Positions 51,762 through 62,224 of a DNA stretch of 64,000 nt are shown one piece after another. Origin of the DNA: Nonomuraea jiangxiensis. GTDB taxonomy: Bacteria > Actinomycetota > Actinomycetes > Streptosporangiales > Streptosporangiaceae. Where the stretch lies: NCBI RefSeq assembly GCF_900099965.1, contig NZ_FNDJ01000001.1, positions 233,766 through 297,765 on the forward strand. Direction: 5' to 3'. Made by a program: the position numbers and the translations under genes. The notes beneath the pieces were generated by a model that was given only the letters and a program-made list of their open reading frames with translations, was not told the origin of the DNA and did no database searches. How positions within the stretch are numbered: position 1 is the stretch's first letter; each line of letters opens with the position of its first letter.

Positions 51762-54700
51762 ATGGCGTCGGAGCAGCTTGATACGGCCATGGGCCACTGG
51801 AAAGAGGGCAATCTCGACGCGGCGGCCGCGCTGTTCAGGGAGATCGCGGCCACGGGGGACCCGGAGGCGTCTCATCTGCTGGCCGGGCTGCTGCAGGAGC
51901 AGGGCGACCTTGACGGTGCCGAGGCGGCGCACCGGTCGGTGATCCAGTCCGGCGACCCGGTGTTCGGGCAGCGCTCGGCCATCGCCATGGGCATGATGCT
52001 GGTCAACGCCAAGGAGTGGCCGGCGGCGCACCGGGTGTTGTCGATCGCCTCCAGCGGGGCCGACTTCGAGGTGGCCGCGCTCGCCGACACGGCGCTGGTG
52101 CTGGTGTGCACGCAACTGGGTGACGCGCCGGGCGCGCAGGCGGCCCTTGAGCGGGCCCGGCGCTGTGACAGCCCGTCCGTGGCCGAGCTGGCCGCGCGGC
52201 TGGAGCTGCCCGAGTTCCACCAGGATCCGGCCTCGGCCCGGGACCTTTACGAGCAGGCCGAGACCGAGGAGGACTACCGGACGCTGCTGACGTGCGGCGA
52301 CCCGGACGTGGTGTCGCGCTCGGCGTTCCACCTCTACCGGTTGTACGCCGAGGACGAACAGTACGCCGCGGCCCGCGAGATGTGCGAGCACGCCATCGCC
52401 GTCGGCCACCCCGACCACCTGGCCATGGCCCACAAGCTGCTCGGCGCGGTGCTGGTGGACCTGGGCGAGTTCGCCGAGTCCGCGGCCGCCTACCGCGTGG
52501 CCGCCGAGGACCCCAGGCCCGAGATCCGGCTGGACGCGCTCATCGAGCTGGCCAAGGTGACCGCGCAGCTCGGCGACGTGGCCGAGACGAAGGCCATCTT
52601 CCGCCGGGTCATCGCCAGCGGCCAGCACGAGTACGTCGTGCAGGCCCAGGCGTGCCTGGCCCAGATGCACACCGAGGCGGGCGAGACGGCCGAGGCGCTG
52701 ATGGCGCTGCGCGCCGTGCTGGAGGCGGGCGAGAGCGAGTGGGCCTCGGTCTGCGTCGCCCTGCTCGGCATGCTGCTCGACCAGAGCCCGGACGCCCACG
52801 ACGCGATCATGGAGCTGGTGCGGCTGGCCGCCGGGCACCAGGACCCCGACGCCGCCTTCAAGGCCACCCTGCTGCTGGAGCACGCCGCCCGGCAGCAGCC
52901 GCTCGCCGACCCGGTCGCGGAGCAGGCGCTCCAGGACACCGACGCGGCGCTGGCCCATCTGAAGGCGGGCGAGCTGGCCGAGGCCCGGCGGTTGCTGCGC
53001 CGGGCCGCGGACTCGGCGGCCGCCATGGAGTCGCTCAGGGCCATGGTGGTGCTCGCCGAGCTGGAGCTGGGCGAGGGCGACCGGGAGCAGGCCGACGAGC
53101 TGCTGGCGTACGTGGCCGAGTGCGACGACGTGCTCCAGGGCTTCCACGCGAGCTTCGTGCTGCACCTGGTACGGGAGTCGGGCGAGGACCTGCATCCCGT
53201 ACTGGCCGCCATGGTGGCCCACCAGCGGCTGGGGCGGGAGGAGGGACTGCGGCGCTATCGCGCGGCCATGGACCACGCCGACCCGGCCGTGGCCGCCATC
53301 GGCACCGCCGTGTTCGCCCAGGTGCTGGCCTCCCTCGGATATGAGCTGTCCGAGGCGGCCAAACTCTTCAGGACGGCGGCGGACTCCGGGGATCCGCTGG
53401 CGCTGTCGTACACCGCGGTGATCTGCAAGGAGATGGTGACCGACGGGGACGAGACGCTGGCGCTGCTGCGCCGGGCGCGGACGGACGGCCATCCGGTGCT
53501 GGCGCCGTGGGTGGCCTACGCGCTGGGCGGGCGGGTCGTGGAGGAGGACGAGGGCGAGGCGCGGAGCGCGTACCAGGAGGCGATGGACACCGGCTGCGGC
53601 GGGTTGCGGTATGCCGCGGCGGCGGAGCTGGTGGCGGTGCTGGAGGAGCAGGGCGACCTCCTGGCGGCCTGCCGGGTGCACGAACGGCTGATCGCCGAGG
53701 GCGAGGCGAGGCGCGGCGCGTGGGCACTCGGCTACACCAGGATCAGGCTCGACGACTTCGAGGGGGCCGGGGCCGCCTTCGCCGCGTCGGACGACGAACT
53801 GTGCGTGTTCGGCAGGCTCTTGCTGGAGAGGGACTTCGCGGCGGCCGTACGGGCCTTTCCCGAGGGGGACGCGGGGCGGATGGCGAGCACGCTGGCGATG
53901 GAGTGCGCGCACGCCTGGGAGCGCACCGGGCAGCGGGCCGCCGCCGACGGCGCGTTGTCGCTGGTGGCCACCGCCGGCGCCGCGGACATGCGGCAGGAGG
54001 CGAGCTGCTACCTCGGAGCGCTGCGCAACGACGCGGGGGACAAGGGCGGGGCCCTCGACGCCTGGCGGCAGGCCATGGGCGACGACGAGCACCTCAACGG
54101 CGTCGCTCTGCGGGCCGCCGGGAGCGTCCACTTCGACCTGGGGGAGTACGCCGCGGCCGCCGCGGCGTTCGAGCAGGCGCCCGACGACGAGGACGAACGG
54201 GCCGACTCGGTCCTCGGGCTCGGCGAGTCGCTGGTGGCGTGCGGCCGTAAGGACGAGGCCCGCGAGCGGCTGACCGAGGTGTTCGGCGCCGACGGGATCC
54301 TGCACTACGCCTGGTTCCTGCGCGAGCACGGCGACCCGGAGGGCGCGCTCGCGGCGCTGCGGGCCGCCCGGCTCGAGCCGACCGGTGAGTCCGAGCGCCT
54401 GCTCGGCAACCTCCTGGCCATGACCGGCGACCTCGAAGGGGCCAAGGCGGCCTTCGAACGCGCGGCGGCCGTCGACCCCGGCACGGAGGCGCGGACCATG
54501 CTGGAGGCGGGCCGCCGCATGCTGGCGGTGGGCGACACGGAGACCGCGCACTTCGCCCTGGAGCGGGCCGCCGCCCAGGAAGGCGACGAGTACAGCGCCG
54601 CCGTGGCCCGCATGCTGCTCGGCCGGGCCACGCCGGAGGAGCTGCCGTGGGTGCTGCTGGCCGAGGGCGACCGGCCGGGCGCGCTCGCGGCGCTGACCGC

Positions 54701-56705
54701 GCAGACCGGGTCCGAGCTGACGGCGGAGCTGCTGCTGGCCATCCACGACGGTAACGTGGCGGCCGTCCGCGACCTGGTGACGTCGCTGCCGGACGAGGCC
54801 AGGCAGGACGCTCTGCAGACTGTCATGGAGCAGGTCGCCGATCTGGACAACGCGAACGTGGCCGAAGGGCTCTCGCGGCTGGTCGCCGGCCTGGGAAGCG
54901 GGGAGCTCGCCGCGCGGGCCGCGATCGAGCTGGGCGTGGTGCTCGCGAACCGCGGCCACCACAGCCGGGCCGAGCTGGCCTTCCTGCCCGCCACCCTGCC
55001 CACTACCGGGGACCCCGCGAGTTCCGTGACGGCCTGGCGCAACATCTCCGTCGTCCGCCGTCGCCGCGGCGACCTCGACGGGGCGATAGAGGCGGCCCGC
55101 GCCGCGCTGCCGGACACCACGCTCCTGCTCGCCGAGCTGCTCGAAGAGCGGGGCGACCAGGCCGAGCTGCGCGACGTGCTGCGGGCGGGCGCGGCCCGGG
55201 GCGACCTCGAATCCGTCCGCCGCCTGCTCGTCACCCTGCTCCAGGACGGGGAGCACGATGCCCTGGTCAAGGAGGCCGAGCTGGCCGTCGGTACCGGTGA
55301 TCCGGAGACCGTGTCCATGGGCTACTGGGTGTGGGGCGACGTGTACAAGGCGGCGGGCGACATGGAGCGCGCGGCCCTCATGTACGGCAAGGCCGTCGAC
55401 ACGAACTTCCCCGGCACCGTGGCGAGCATCCGGGTGGACCTCGCCCGTGCGCTGCGCGCGCTGGGCGACACCGGCGGCGCCGTCCGCGAGGCGCGACTGG
55501 CCGTCGAGTCGGGCGACCCCGTCGGGGTGGCCAGAGGCGGCATGGATCTCGGCGTCTGGTTGCACGAGGACGGCGACCAGCTGGGCGCCGCGCGGGCGTT
55601 CGCCGTGGCCGCCGCGACCGACGTTACCGACCTGGCCGAAAGCGCCGCAGGGAACCTGGCCACCCTGGCCTACCAGGCGTTCGACCGCGGCGAGCACACC
55701 CTGGCCCTGCAGGTGCTCGGGCTGATGGGCGAGCGGGCCGCCGAGGTGGCGCGCCGGCTGGGCGGGGAGTGCGACGACCCGGCGGCCGTGCGGGCGTACT
55801 TCGAGGCGGCGGGTCCGGGGGCGTTCGCCGAGCTGGACATCGCCGGCCGGCTGGCCGCGCTGGGCGAGACGGCCGAGGCACGGGCGATCTTCGAGCGGCT
55901 GAGCGCGCACGACGATCCGGAGGTGCGCTTCGTGGCCGGGGCGCGGCTGCTGGAGCTGCTCAACGGCGAGGGCGACCAGGACGCCTTCTACGACGTCGCG
56001 CGGCGGCAGGCGGCCGACGCCGACAGCCCCGTCCAGGGGGCGTTCGGGAGCCTGCTCGGCATGCTCCAGGACAGCCGCGGCGACACGGAGGCCTCGATCG
56101 AGACGTTGCGCGAGGCGGCCGCCGGGGGCGAGCCCATCGCGCTGTCCACGCTCGCTCAGACGCTGGTCGGTGCCGGCCGGGTGGAGGAGGGCCGGGAGGC
56201 GTACCTGCGGGTGCTCGACGCCGGCGACGCCGACCTGGCCGTACGGGCGATGGTGGCGATCGGGCAGACCTATCACGACGAGGACGAGGAGCGGGCCCGC
56301 CACTGGTACCTGCGGGCGGTCGAGGAGGGCACAGGGCACAACGCCGCGCTGGGGGCGATGTACCTGGGCGCGCTGGCCAAGCGCCGGCGGGACTTCCCCG
56401 AGGCGCTCACCTGGTACCAGCGGGTGATCGACTCCGGGGACCCGGAGTCGGGGATGGCCGCGGCGCACCTCGGCGAGCTGTGCTACTGGCTCGGGGACCG
56501 GGACGGGGCGCTGCGGTACTACGAGCTGACGCTGGGGCTCACCGAGCAGGACTACCTGGTGGCCGAGGCGGCCTGCCGGGCGGGCGAGATCCGCTACGGC
56601 CGCGGCGACCTGGAGCCGGCGCGGCGGCTGCTGGCGCAGGCCGTGGGCACCGGCGACCCGGCGTTCGGCCCTGAGGCGGAGGCGCTGCTGGCCAGGCTCG
56701 GCTGA
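51762..56705 (+). CDS. Giant TPR/Sel1-like repeat protein, 1647 aa
   Basis: A 1647-residue soluble protein made almost entirely of TPR/Sel1-like helical repeats with no other recognisable domain. Repeats of 33-36 residues recur from end to end, for example NLDAAAALFREIAATGDPEA, DLDGAEAAHRSVIQSGDP, FAESAAAYRVAAEDPRPE, DLEGAKAAFERAAAVDPG and DFPEALTWYQRVIDSGDP; the A-x-x-x-Y/F and xSGDP turns are shared. I estimate over 35 repeats. There is no signal peptide or membrane helix, so a large cytoplasmic scaffold is likely. GGAG at 51751-51754 favours the ATG at 51762. It stands alone, with a TetR gene next downstream. Confidence 0.88.
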   Translation: MASEQLDTAMGHWKEGNLDAAAALFREIAATGDPEASHLLAGLLQEQGDLDGAEAAHRSVIQSGDPVFGQRSAIAMGMMLVNAKEWPAAHRVLSIASSGADFEVAALADTALVLVCTQLGDAPGAQAALERARRCDSPSVAELAARLELPEFHQDPASARDLYEQAETEEDYRTLLTCGDPDVVSRSAFHLYRLYAEDEQYAAAREMCEHAIAVGHPDHLAMAHKLLGAVLVDLGEFAESAAAYRVAAEDPRPEIRLDALIELAKVTAQLGDVAETKAIFRRVIASGQHEYVVQAQACLAQMHTEAGETAEALMALRAVLEAGESEWASVCVALLGMLLDQSPDAHDAIMELVRLAAGHQDPDAAFKATLLLEHAARQQPLADPVAEQALQDTDAALAHLKAGELAEARRLLRRAADSAAAMESLRAMVVLAELELGEGDREQADELLAYVAECDDVLQGFHASFVLHLVRESGEDLHPVLAAMVAHQRLGREEGLRRYRAAMDHADPAVAAIGTAVFAQVLASLGYELSEAAKLFRTAADSGDPLALSYTAVICKEMVTDGDETLALLRRARTDGHPVLAPWVAYALGGRVVEEDEGEARSAYQEAMDTGCGGLRYAAAAELVAVLEEQGDLLAACRVHERLIAEGEARRGAWALGYTRIRLDDFEGAGAAFAASDDELCVFGRLLLERDFAAAVRAFPEGDAGRMASTLAMECAHAWERTGQRAAADGALSLVATAGAADMRQEASCYLGALRNDAGDKGGALDAWRQAMGDDEHLNGVALRAAGSVHFDLGEYAAAAAAFEQAPDDEDERADSVLGLGESLVACGRKDEARERLTEVFGADGILHYAWFLREHGDPEGALAALRAARLEPTGESERLLGNLLAMTGDLEGAKAAFERAAAVDPGTEARTMLEAGRRMLAVGDTETAHFALERAAAQEGDEYSAAVARMLLGRATPEELPWVLLAEGDRPGALAALTAQTGSELTAELLLAIHDGNVAAVRDLVTSLPDEARQDALQTVMEQVADLDNANVAEGLSRLVAGLGSGELAARAAIELGVVLANRGHHSRAELAFLPATLPTTGDPASSVTAWRNISVVRRRRGDLDGAIEAARAALPDTTLLLAELLEERGDQAELRDVLRAGAARGDLESVRRLLVTLLQDGEHDALVKEAELAVGTGDPETVSMGYWVWGDVYKAAGDMERAALMYGKAVDTNFPGTVASIRVDLARALRALGDTGGAVREARLAVESGDPVGVARGGMDLGVWLHEDGDQLGAARAFAVAAATDVTDLAESAAGNLATLAYQAFDRGEHTLALQVLGLMGERAAEVARRLGGECDDPAAVRAYFEAAGPGAFAELDIAGRLAALGETAEARAIFERLSAHDDPEVRFVAGARLLELLNGEGDQDAFYDVARRQAADADSPVQGAFGSLLGMLQDSRGDTEASIETLREAAAGGEPIALSTLAQTLVGAGRVEEGREAYLRVLDAGDADLAVRAMVAIGQTYHDEDEERARHWYLRAVEEGTGHNAALGAMYLGALAKRRRDFPEALTWYQRVIDSGDPESGMAAAHLGELCYWLGDRDGALRYYELTLGLTEQDYLVAEAACRAGEIRYGRGDLEPARRLLAQAVGTGDPAFGPEAEALLARLG

Positions 56706-56765
56706 CAGGCGGCGCGCGGGACGGCCGCCGGGGGCGATGCCCGGACGAACTTGCCCTTAATAAAA

Positions 56766-56789
56766 TGACCGAATAGTCTCATCTGGTCA
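56766..56789 (+). promoter_or_regulatory. TetR-type operator upstream of the regulator gene
   Basis: TGACCgaATagt (56766-56777) faces a related inverted half TGACCagATgag across positions 56778-56789, sharing TGACCnnAT. A -10-like TAAAAT (56761-56766) abuts it. The position 19 bases before the TetR gene suggests autoregulation of the regulator and coupled phosphotransferase gene. Confidence 0.5.
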
Positions 56790-56807
56790 AACAAATGGGG
56801 TGGGGCT

Positions 56808-57518
56808 ATGGGCAAGGTCGGGCGGCCACCGGTGGATCCCGCGCGGCAGGCCGAACGGGCGCACCGGATCCTCGACGCCGCCGCCGAGCTGATCCTGCGC
56901 TGGGGCTACGACAAGACCACGATCGACGACGTGGCCAGGCGGGCGGAGGTGTCCAAGGGCACCATCTACCTGCACTGGCGGACGCGTGACGACCTGTTCG
57001 CCGCGCTGTTGCGGCGTGAGCGGGTCCACATGGTGGCCGAGGTGCGCCGCCGGGAGCCCGCCACGCCGAGCGCGCTGTTCGGGGAGGTCACCCGCGCCAT
57101 GTCGCGGCGGCCGCTGCTCCGGGCGGTCCTGTCCGGCGACTCCGAGGTGCTCGGCAAGCTCACCCGCCAGAAGCTGCGGGGCGGGGGCGGTCTGGCGGCG
57201 GACGAGGTCCTGGACGGATATCTGGCGGAGCTGATCCGGCTCGGCGCGGTACGCGAGGAGCCGGGGGACCACGCCAGGGTGATCAACTCGATCGTCTACG
57301 GGTTCCTGATGCTGCCGGGCGCGGCGAGCCTGTCCTCCGACCGGATCGCGGACCTGGTGGCCGACACCGTCGAACGCGTCATGAGCCCCGGCCGGGAGCC
57401 GTCCGCCGAGCAGGCGGCCGCCGTGGCACGGGCCACCCTCGGTTTTGTCGACGCCCTGGAGGAGCTCGCCCGGCGCAAGCTGGCGGACTCCCTGGGCTCT
57501 AAGGAGCGTGCGAAATGA
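56808..57518 (+). CDS. TetR-family transcriptional regulator
   Basis: A 236-residue repressor. Residues about 17-62 are the TetR helix-turn-helix (RAHRILDAAAELILRWGYDK, then TTIDDVARRAEVSKGTIYLH), ending with the typical WRTRDDLFAALL. The rest is an all-helical ligand domain, whose inducer is unknown. Its stop overlaps the ATG of the phosphotransferase-like gene (ATGA), so the two are co-translated, and the regulator probably controls both through the palindrome at 56766. The GGGGTGGGG before the ATG is a plausible ribosome-binding site. Confidence 0.93.
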   Translation: MGKVGRPPVDPARQAERAHRILDAAAELILRWGYDKTTIDDVARRAEVSKGTIYLHWRTRDDLFAALLRRERVHMVAEVRRREPATPSALFGEVTRAMSRRPLLRAVLSGDSEVLGKLTRQKLRGGGGLAADEVLDGYLAELIRLGAVREEPGDHARVINSIVYGFLMLPGAASLSSDRIADLVADTVERVMSPGREPSAEQAAAVARATLGFVDALEELARRKLADSLGSKERAK

Positions 57519-60049
57519 GGGCCGTCATCCCTCTCGACGACGCCGCGGCCGACCTGGCGACCGCGGGTGGCAAGGGCGCCTCCCTCGCCAGGCTGGCCAG
57601 GGCCGGGCTGCCGGTGCCCGGCGGGTTCCACATCACGACCGGGGCCTACCGGGCGTTCGTGTCAGGGTTCCGCGAGGAGATCCTGCGGGCCGCCGCCGAG
57701 GGCGACCCGGACCGGATCGCGGCGCTGTTCGAGGCGCACGACATGCCCGGCGACCTCGCCGAGGAGATCCGGCGGGCGTACGCGGCGCTCGGCCCCGGCG
57801 TGCCCGTGGCCGTGCGCTCCTCGGCCACCGCCGAGGACCTGCCGGACCTGTCGTTCGCCGGTCAGCAGGACACCTACCTCAACGTCCGGGGCGAGGACCT
57901 GCCGGCGGCGGTCAAACGCTGCTGGGCCTCGCTGTGGAACCCGCGCGCCGTCGCCTACCGCGACCGCAACGGCGTGCCGCACGACGACGTGGCGCTGGCC
58001 GTGGTGGTGCAGGAGCTGGTGGACGCCGACGCGGCCGGCGTCATGTTCACCGCGAACCCGGTCAACGGCGCCCGCGACGAGATCGTGGTCAACGCCTCCT
58101 GGGGACTCGGCGAGGCGGTCGTCGGCGGCCAGGTCACCCCGGACACGGTCGTCGTGTCCGGCGGCGCGGTCACCAGCACCCGGCTCGGCGACAAGGCCGT
58201 CATGACCGTACGCACCGCGGCGGGCACCGAGGAGCGGCCGGTGCCGTCCGAGCTGCGCGGCCAGGCCGTGCTCGACGCCGCCGAGGCCGTGACGCTGGCC
58301 GGGCTGGGCGCGCGGGTGCAGGCCCTGTACGGCACCCCCATGGACGTCGAGTGGGCCCGGCACGCCGGCACGTTCGCGATCCTCCAGGCCCGCCCGATCA
58401 CCGGCCTCCAGCCACGGGTCGAGGAGTGGAACGACAGCCTCAAGGGCGAATACCTCTGGACCGGCGGCAACCTGGGCGAGGCCATCCCCGACGTGATGAC
58501 GCCGTTGACGTGGTCGTTCGTGCGGCTGTTCATCCATGAGGCGATGTCCTCCTCGACCCTGCCCGGCTACGACGTGGTCGGCAACATCGGCGGCCGCTTC
58601 TACATGAACCTGAGCGTCGCCTACTCCATGGCCAGGGCCGTGGGCATGCAGTCCCGGCTGAGCGCGGTCGAGCAGGTTTTCGGCAGGATCCCGCCGGGGC
58701 TGGACGTGCCGATGGTTCCGACGTCGCGCTGGCGGCTCGTCAAGCTGGTGGTGCCCCTGGCTCTGCGCATGCGGCGCCGCGTACGCGAGAACCTCAGGGG
58801 CATGCGCGCGTTCCTGGCCACCTCCCAGCGGCGGTGCGAGGAGCTGCGCGCCCGGATCGCCGCCACCGGCTCCGGCCCCGAGCTGGCCGATCTGTGGGCG
58901 CGCGAGATCGAGCCGCACGTGGTCACCTCCTGCCGCATGCTGGAGGCCGCGGGCCGCCAGGGCGGCGCGACGCTCGTCTTCACCCGCGACCGGCTGCGCA
59001 GGATGATGGGCGAGGTCGACGCGGAGGCGATGCTGACCGGCGTGAACGCGGGCGGCGAGCTGGCCAGCCTGGGCCCGGTCATGGGCCTGACCCGGCTCGC
59101 CCGCGGGGAGATCACCAGGGACGAGTTCGCCAGGACGTACGGGCATCGCGGCCCGCACGAGTTCGAGGTGTCGATCCCCCGGCCCGGCGAGGACCCCGGC
59201 TGGATCGACGCCCAGCTCGCGGGCCTGCGTGACCTGAGCTCCGGCACCGAGGAGCTGCTCGCCCGGCAGGCCGGGGCCAGGGAGGAGGCGTGGGCCCGCT
59301 TCGCCCGGCGCTACCCGGGCAAGGAGGCCGGGATGCGGGCCAGGGTCCAGCGCTGGAACGCGGTCGTACGCGACCGGGAGGCCGCCCGTTCGGAGAACAT
59401 GCGGGCCTTCTGGGTGTTACGGGCGTTCGCGGTGCGGGCCGGCGAGCTGACCGGGCACGGCGACGACGTGTTCTTCCTCGACCTGGAGGAGCTGCTGGCG
59501 CTGCTGCGCGGCGACCCGGCCGGGCTGGAGCGGGTGCCGGTGCGGCGGGCGACCCACGAGCGGTACGCGGCGCTGCCGCCCTACCCGGTGCTGATCGTCG
59601 GCCACTTCGACCCGGTGCGCTGGGCCGCCGACCCCGACCGGCGGGCCGACCTCTACGACGCGCGCGGCGGTGGGACCCCGGTGAGCGAGACCGTGACCGG
59701 GTTCCCCGGCGCTCCCGGCGTGGTGGAGGGCGTCGCCCGGGTGATCTCGGGGCCGGAGGAGGGGGAGCGGCTCAAGGCGGGCGAGATCCTGGTGACCACG
59801 CTCACCAACGTGGGCTGGACCCCGATGTTCCCGCGTGCCGCCGCCGTCGTGACGGACATGGGCGCGCCGCTGTCGCACGCCTCGATCGTGGCCCGCGAGC
59901 TCGGCATCCCCGCCGTGGTCGGCACCGGCAACGCCACCATGCGGCTGCACGACGGCGACCGGATCCGGGTGGACGGCGAGCGCGGCACGGTGGAGTTGCT
60001 GGCGCCCGAAGAGTCCGCCGAGTCGGTCGCCCGCGAAACCGGCGGGTGA
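57515..60049 (+). CDS. PEP synthase-like / rifampin phosphotransferase-like enzyme
   Basis: An 844-residue three-domain enzyme. The N-terminal ATP-grasp part has TAGGKGASLARLARAGLPVP, AVRSSATAEDLPDLSFAGQQ and GVMFTANPVNG. A long helical middle region (about residues 320-720) has no catalytic motif. The C-terminal swivelling domain has MGAPLSHASIVARELGIPAV with phospho-histidine H788. This order, length and the absence of a PEP-utilising barrel match rifampin phosphotransferases, which inactivate rifamycins with ATP, rather than true PEP synthase. Actual substrate is unproven. It is coupled to a TetR gene by ATGA. Confidence 0.85.
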   Translation: MRAVIPLDDAAADLATAGGKGASLARLARAGLPVPGGFHITTGAYRAFVSGFREEILRAAAEGDPDRIAALFEAHDMPGDLAEEIRRAYAALGPGVPVAVRSSATAEDLPDLSFAGQQDTYLNVRGEDLPAAVKRCWASLWNPRAVAYRDRNGVPHDDVALAVVVQELVDADAAGVMFTANPVNGARDEIVVNASWGLGEAVVGGQVTPDTVVVSGGAVTSTRLGDKAVMTVRTAAGTEERPVPSELRGQAVLDAAEAVTLAGLGARVQALYGTPMDVEWARHAGTFAILQARPITGLQPRVEEWNDSLKGEYLWTGGNLGEAIPDVMTPLTWSFVRLFIHEAMSSSTLPGYDVVGNIGGRFYMNLSVAYSMARAVGMQSRLSAVEQVFGRIPPGLDVPMVPTSRWRLVKLVVPLALRMRRRVRENLRGMRAFLATSQRRCEELRARIAATGSGPELADLWAREIEPHVVTSCRMLEAAGRQGGATLVFTRDRLRRMMGEVDAEAMLTGVNAGGELASLGPVMGLTRLARGEITRDEFARTYGHRGPHEFEVSIPRPGEDPGWIDAQLAGLRDLSSGTEELLARQAGAREEAWARFARRYPGKEAGMRARVQRWNAVVRDREAARSENMRAFWVLRAFAVRAGELTGHGDDVFFLDLEELLALLRGDPAGLERVPVRRATHERYAALPPYPVLIVGHFDPVRWAADPDRRADLYDARGGGTPVSETVTGFPGAPGVVEGVARVISGPEEGERLKAGEILVTTLTNVGWTPMFPRAAAVVTDMGAPLSHASIVARELGIPAVVGTGNATMRLHDGDRIRVDGERGTVELLAPEESAESVARETGG

Positions 60050-60060
60050 TCCGGCGGCCC

Positions 60061-62034
60061 TCACCCCACGTGGATGCCGGGACGCCGGGCGGGATCGGGC
60101 TCGCTGGAGCGGATGATCTCCCGTACGACCGGGGCGGTGTCACCGCGCCCCAGGATGAGGTAGCGGAACAGGTGCGCCAGGGGCGACCCCTCCGCCCACT
60201 GGAAGTAGCAGTGCGGCCGGACCCCGGTGGCGTCCCGCAGCGCGAGCAGGATGGCGGCGATGGCGTTGGGCGCGGCCGGGCTCTCCGCGCGCAGCACGCG
60301 GTATTTGCCCACCTCCACCCCGCGCACCCGCAGCACGTCGCTGAAGTCGGACGGGTCGATGACGTCGATCTCCAGGAACAGCACGTCCGCCCGCCCGGGC
60401 ACCGGGTTGATGCCGCGCTGCTCGGCCTCCTTGGCCTCGTACTCGGCCCGGTCGCCGGGGTTGCGCCGGTTGGCGATGATGTCGAGCGCGCCGTCGTAGG
60501 CCAGCGAGTCGGTCACGAACCGCCGCGCCGCCTCGTCGAACTCGATCCGGTCGGCCCGCAACTCGGTGGTCCGCGACACCCGCGAGACCAGGGAGATCGC
60601 GATGATGCCCAGGATGAACAGCGCGGAGATGGCGATGCCGTCCGGCTTCTCCCTGATGTTCTCCACCAGGGCGTAGAGCAGGACCAGGGTGAGCACGGTG
60701 AACCCGGCGATCGCCGGTCCCTGCCGGTGGCGGATGGCGGAGATCGTCACCGCGACCGCGCCGGAGACCATCATGGCCAGGATGCCGGTGGCGTACGCGC
60801 CCGCCTGGGCGTCGACGTCGGCGCCGAAGGCGATGGTGAGCACGATGCAGATGCCCGTGTAGACCAGCACCACGGGCCGCACGGCGCGGCCCCAGTCGGG
60901 CGCCATGCCGTAGGACGGCAGGTAACGCGGCACGATGTTGATCAGCCCGGCCATCGCGGAGGCCCCGGCGAACCAGAGGATGAGGATGGTGCTGATGTCG
61001 TACGCGGTGCCGAACACCTCGCCGAGCCGCTCGTGCGCCAAGTATGCCAGCGCCCGGCCGTTCGCCTCGCCGCCCGGCCGGAACTCCTCGGCCGGGATGA
61101 GCACGGTGGTCACGAAGCTGGTCGCGATCAGGTAGACGCTCATGATGAGCGCCGCCGTGGTCAGCAGCTTGCGGGTGTTGGCGATGCGCGCGGTCAGTCG
61201 CCGCTCGGGATCCTCGCCCTCGGCCGCCACCAGCGGCATCATGCTGACGCCCGTCTCGAACCCCGACAGCCCCAGCACCAGCAGCGGAAAGGCCAGCACC
61301 GCCGGTCCGACGACCCCGAGGAAGCCGCCCTGGCCGCTCGTCAGCGCCTCGGTCCACCGCGACAACGCCTCGGGAGTGCCGAGCACCCCGGCGATCCCGA
61401 CCCCCACCACCACGGCGTTCAGCAACAGGAAGATCGCCACCAGCGGGATCGCCACGCCGACGGCCTCGGTGAAGCCGAGCAGGAACACCCCGCCGAGCAC
61501 CACCAGCAGCACCACCGTGATCACCACCGCGTGCCCGTGCAGGAACGCGGGAGAGTACGGATTCTCCAGGATGTGCACCGACGCGTCCGCCGCCGACAGC
61601 GTGATCGTGATGATCCACGACGTGGCCACGAACCCCAGCAGCACCAGCACGAAGAGCTTGCCCCGCCAGAACGGCAGTAGCCGCTCCAGCATCGCCACCG
61701 AGCCCTGCCCGTGCGGGCTCTCCTTGGCCACCCTGCGGTACATCGGCAGCATGCCCAGCAGCGTCAGCGCCACGATCAGCAGCGTGGCCAGCGGCGACAG
61801 CGCCCCGGCGGCGAGTGCGGCGATGGCGGGCAGGTACGCCAGCGTGGAGAAGTAGTCGACGCCGGTCAGACACATGACCTTCCACCACGCCTGTGGCTCG
61901 GCGTGGCCCTCGGCCGTCTCGGGCCCGACCGGCTGGACGCGATGCCGAAGCAGCCAGCGCGCCAGCCCGTTGGCCGGTGGCGCGGGGCGGTTCGGACTGT
62001 CGACCACCTCGGGGATGGCCAGCTCACCGCTCAC
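60061..62034 (-). CDS. APC-superfamily permease with C-terminal cytoplasmic domain
   Basis: A 657-residue transporter with about 12 hydrophobic helices between residues 50 and 500. The first helix region has [20 protein letters not shown], and later [15 protein letters not shown], typical of amino-acid/polyamine permeases of the APC type. The last 150 residues are soluble ([31 protein letters not shown]) and end GIHVG. This extra domain is seen in some actinomycete permeases. The substrate is not readable. AAGGAG lies 5 bases before the GTG at 62034. Its stop is 11 bases from the convergent phosphotransferase stop. Confidence 0.9.
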   Translation of the reverse strand: MSGELAIPEVVDSPNRPAPPANGLARWLLRHRVQPVGPETAEGHAEPQAWWKVMCLTGVDYFSTLAYLPAIAALAAGALSPLATLLIVALTLLGMLPMYRRVAKESPHGQGSVAMLERLLPFWRGKLFVLVLLGFVATSWIITITLSAADASVHILENPYSPAFLHGHAVVITVVLLVVLGGVFLLGFTEAVGVAIPLVAIFLLLNAVVVGVGIAGVLGTPEALSRWTEALTSGQGGFLGVVGPAVLAFPLLVLGLSGFETGVSMMPLVAAEGEDPERRLTARIANTRKLLTTAALIMSVYLIATSFVTTVLIPAEEFRPGGEANGRALAYLAHERLGEVFGTAYDISTILILWFAGASAMAGLINIVPRYLPSYGMAPDWGRAVRPVVLVYTGICIVLTIAFGADVDAQAGAYATGILAMMVSGAVAVTISAIRHRQGPAIAGFTVLTLVLLYALVENIREKPDGIAISALFILGIIAISLVSRVSRTTELRADRIEFDEAARRFVTDSLAYDGALDIIANRRNPGDRAEYEAKEAEQRGINPVPGRADVLFLEIDVIDPSDFSDVLRVRGVEVGKYRVLRAESPAAPNAIAAILLALRDATGVRPHCYFQWAEGSPLAHLFRYLILGRGDTAPVVREIIRSSEPDPARRPGIHVG

Positions 62035-62068
62035 CGGATCTCCTTCTCGTCGATGAAACGCACACCAC

Positions 62069-62147
62069 CTTAGGGGGCGATCTGCCGAGTACCCCCATAA
62101 GCCCCGCAAAGTCAGCGGACTGCCGAAACCCCCACATAAGAGTCCGC
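62069..62147 (+). promoter_or_regulatory. Hairpins in the leader region before the TetM-type gene
   Basis: CTTAGGGGG (62069-62077) can pair with CCCCCATAAG (62092-62101) with one bulge, and GCGGACT (62115-62121) pairs perfectly with AGTCCGC (62141-62147). They lie 140-220 bases before the resistance-type gene and could be part of an attenuator or simply divergent promoter structure. No -10 element was convincingly placed. Confidence 0.35.
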
Positions 62148-62224
62148 GGAAAATCGGTTGCCCGCGCTGGGCGGGCTCTGCTGTGCTGGCCGGAGCCGAT
62201 CGGCCAGGAGAAGAGGAGCCCGGA

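Noticed and set aside
51699..56468. A 1589-codon open frame antisense to the TPR protein
   Set aside because: It has the low-complexity Arg/Gly/Gln/His composition of a codon shadow and no repeat structure of its own; the sense strand has clear TPR repeats and a ribosome-binding site.
56706..56807. A rifamycin-associated element before the phosphotransferase-like gene
   Set aside because: I looked for the known palindromic element and saw no match; only the TetR-type dyad is present.
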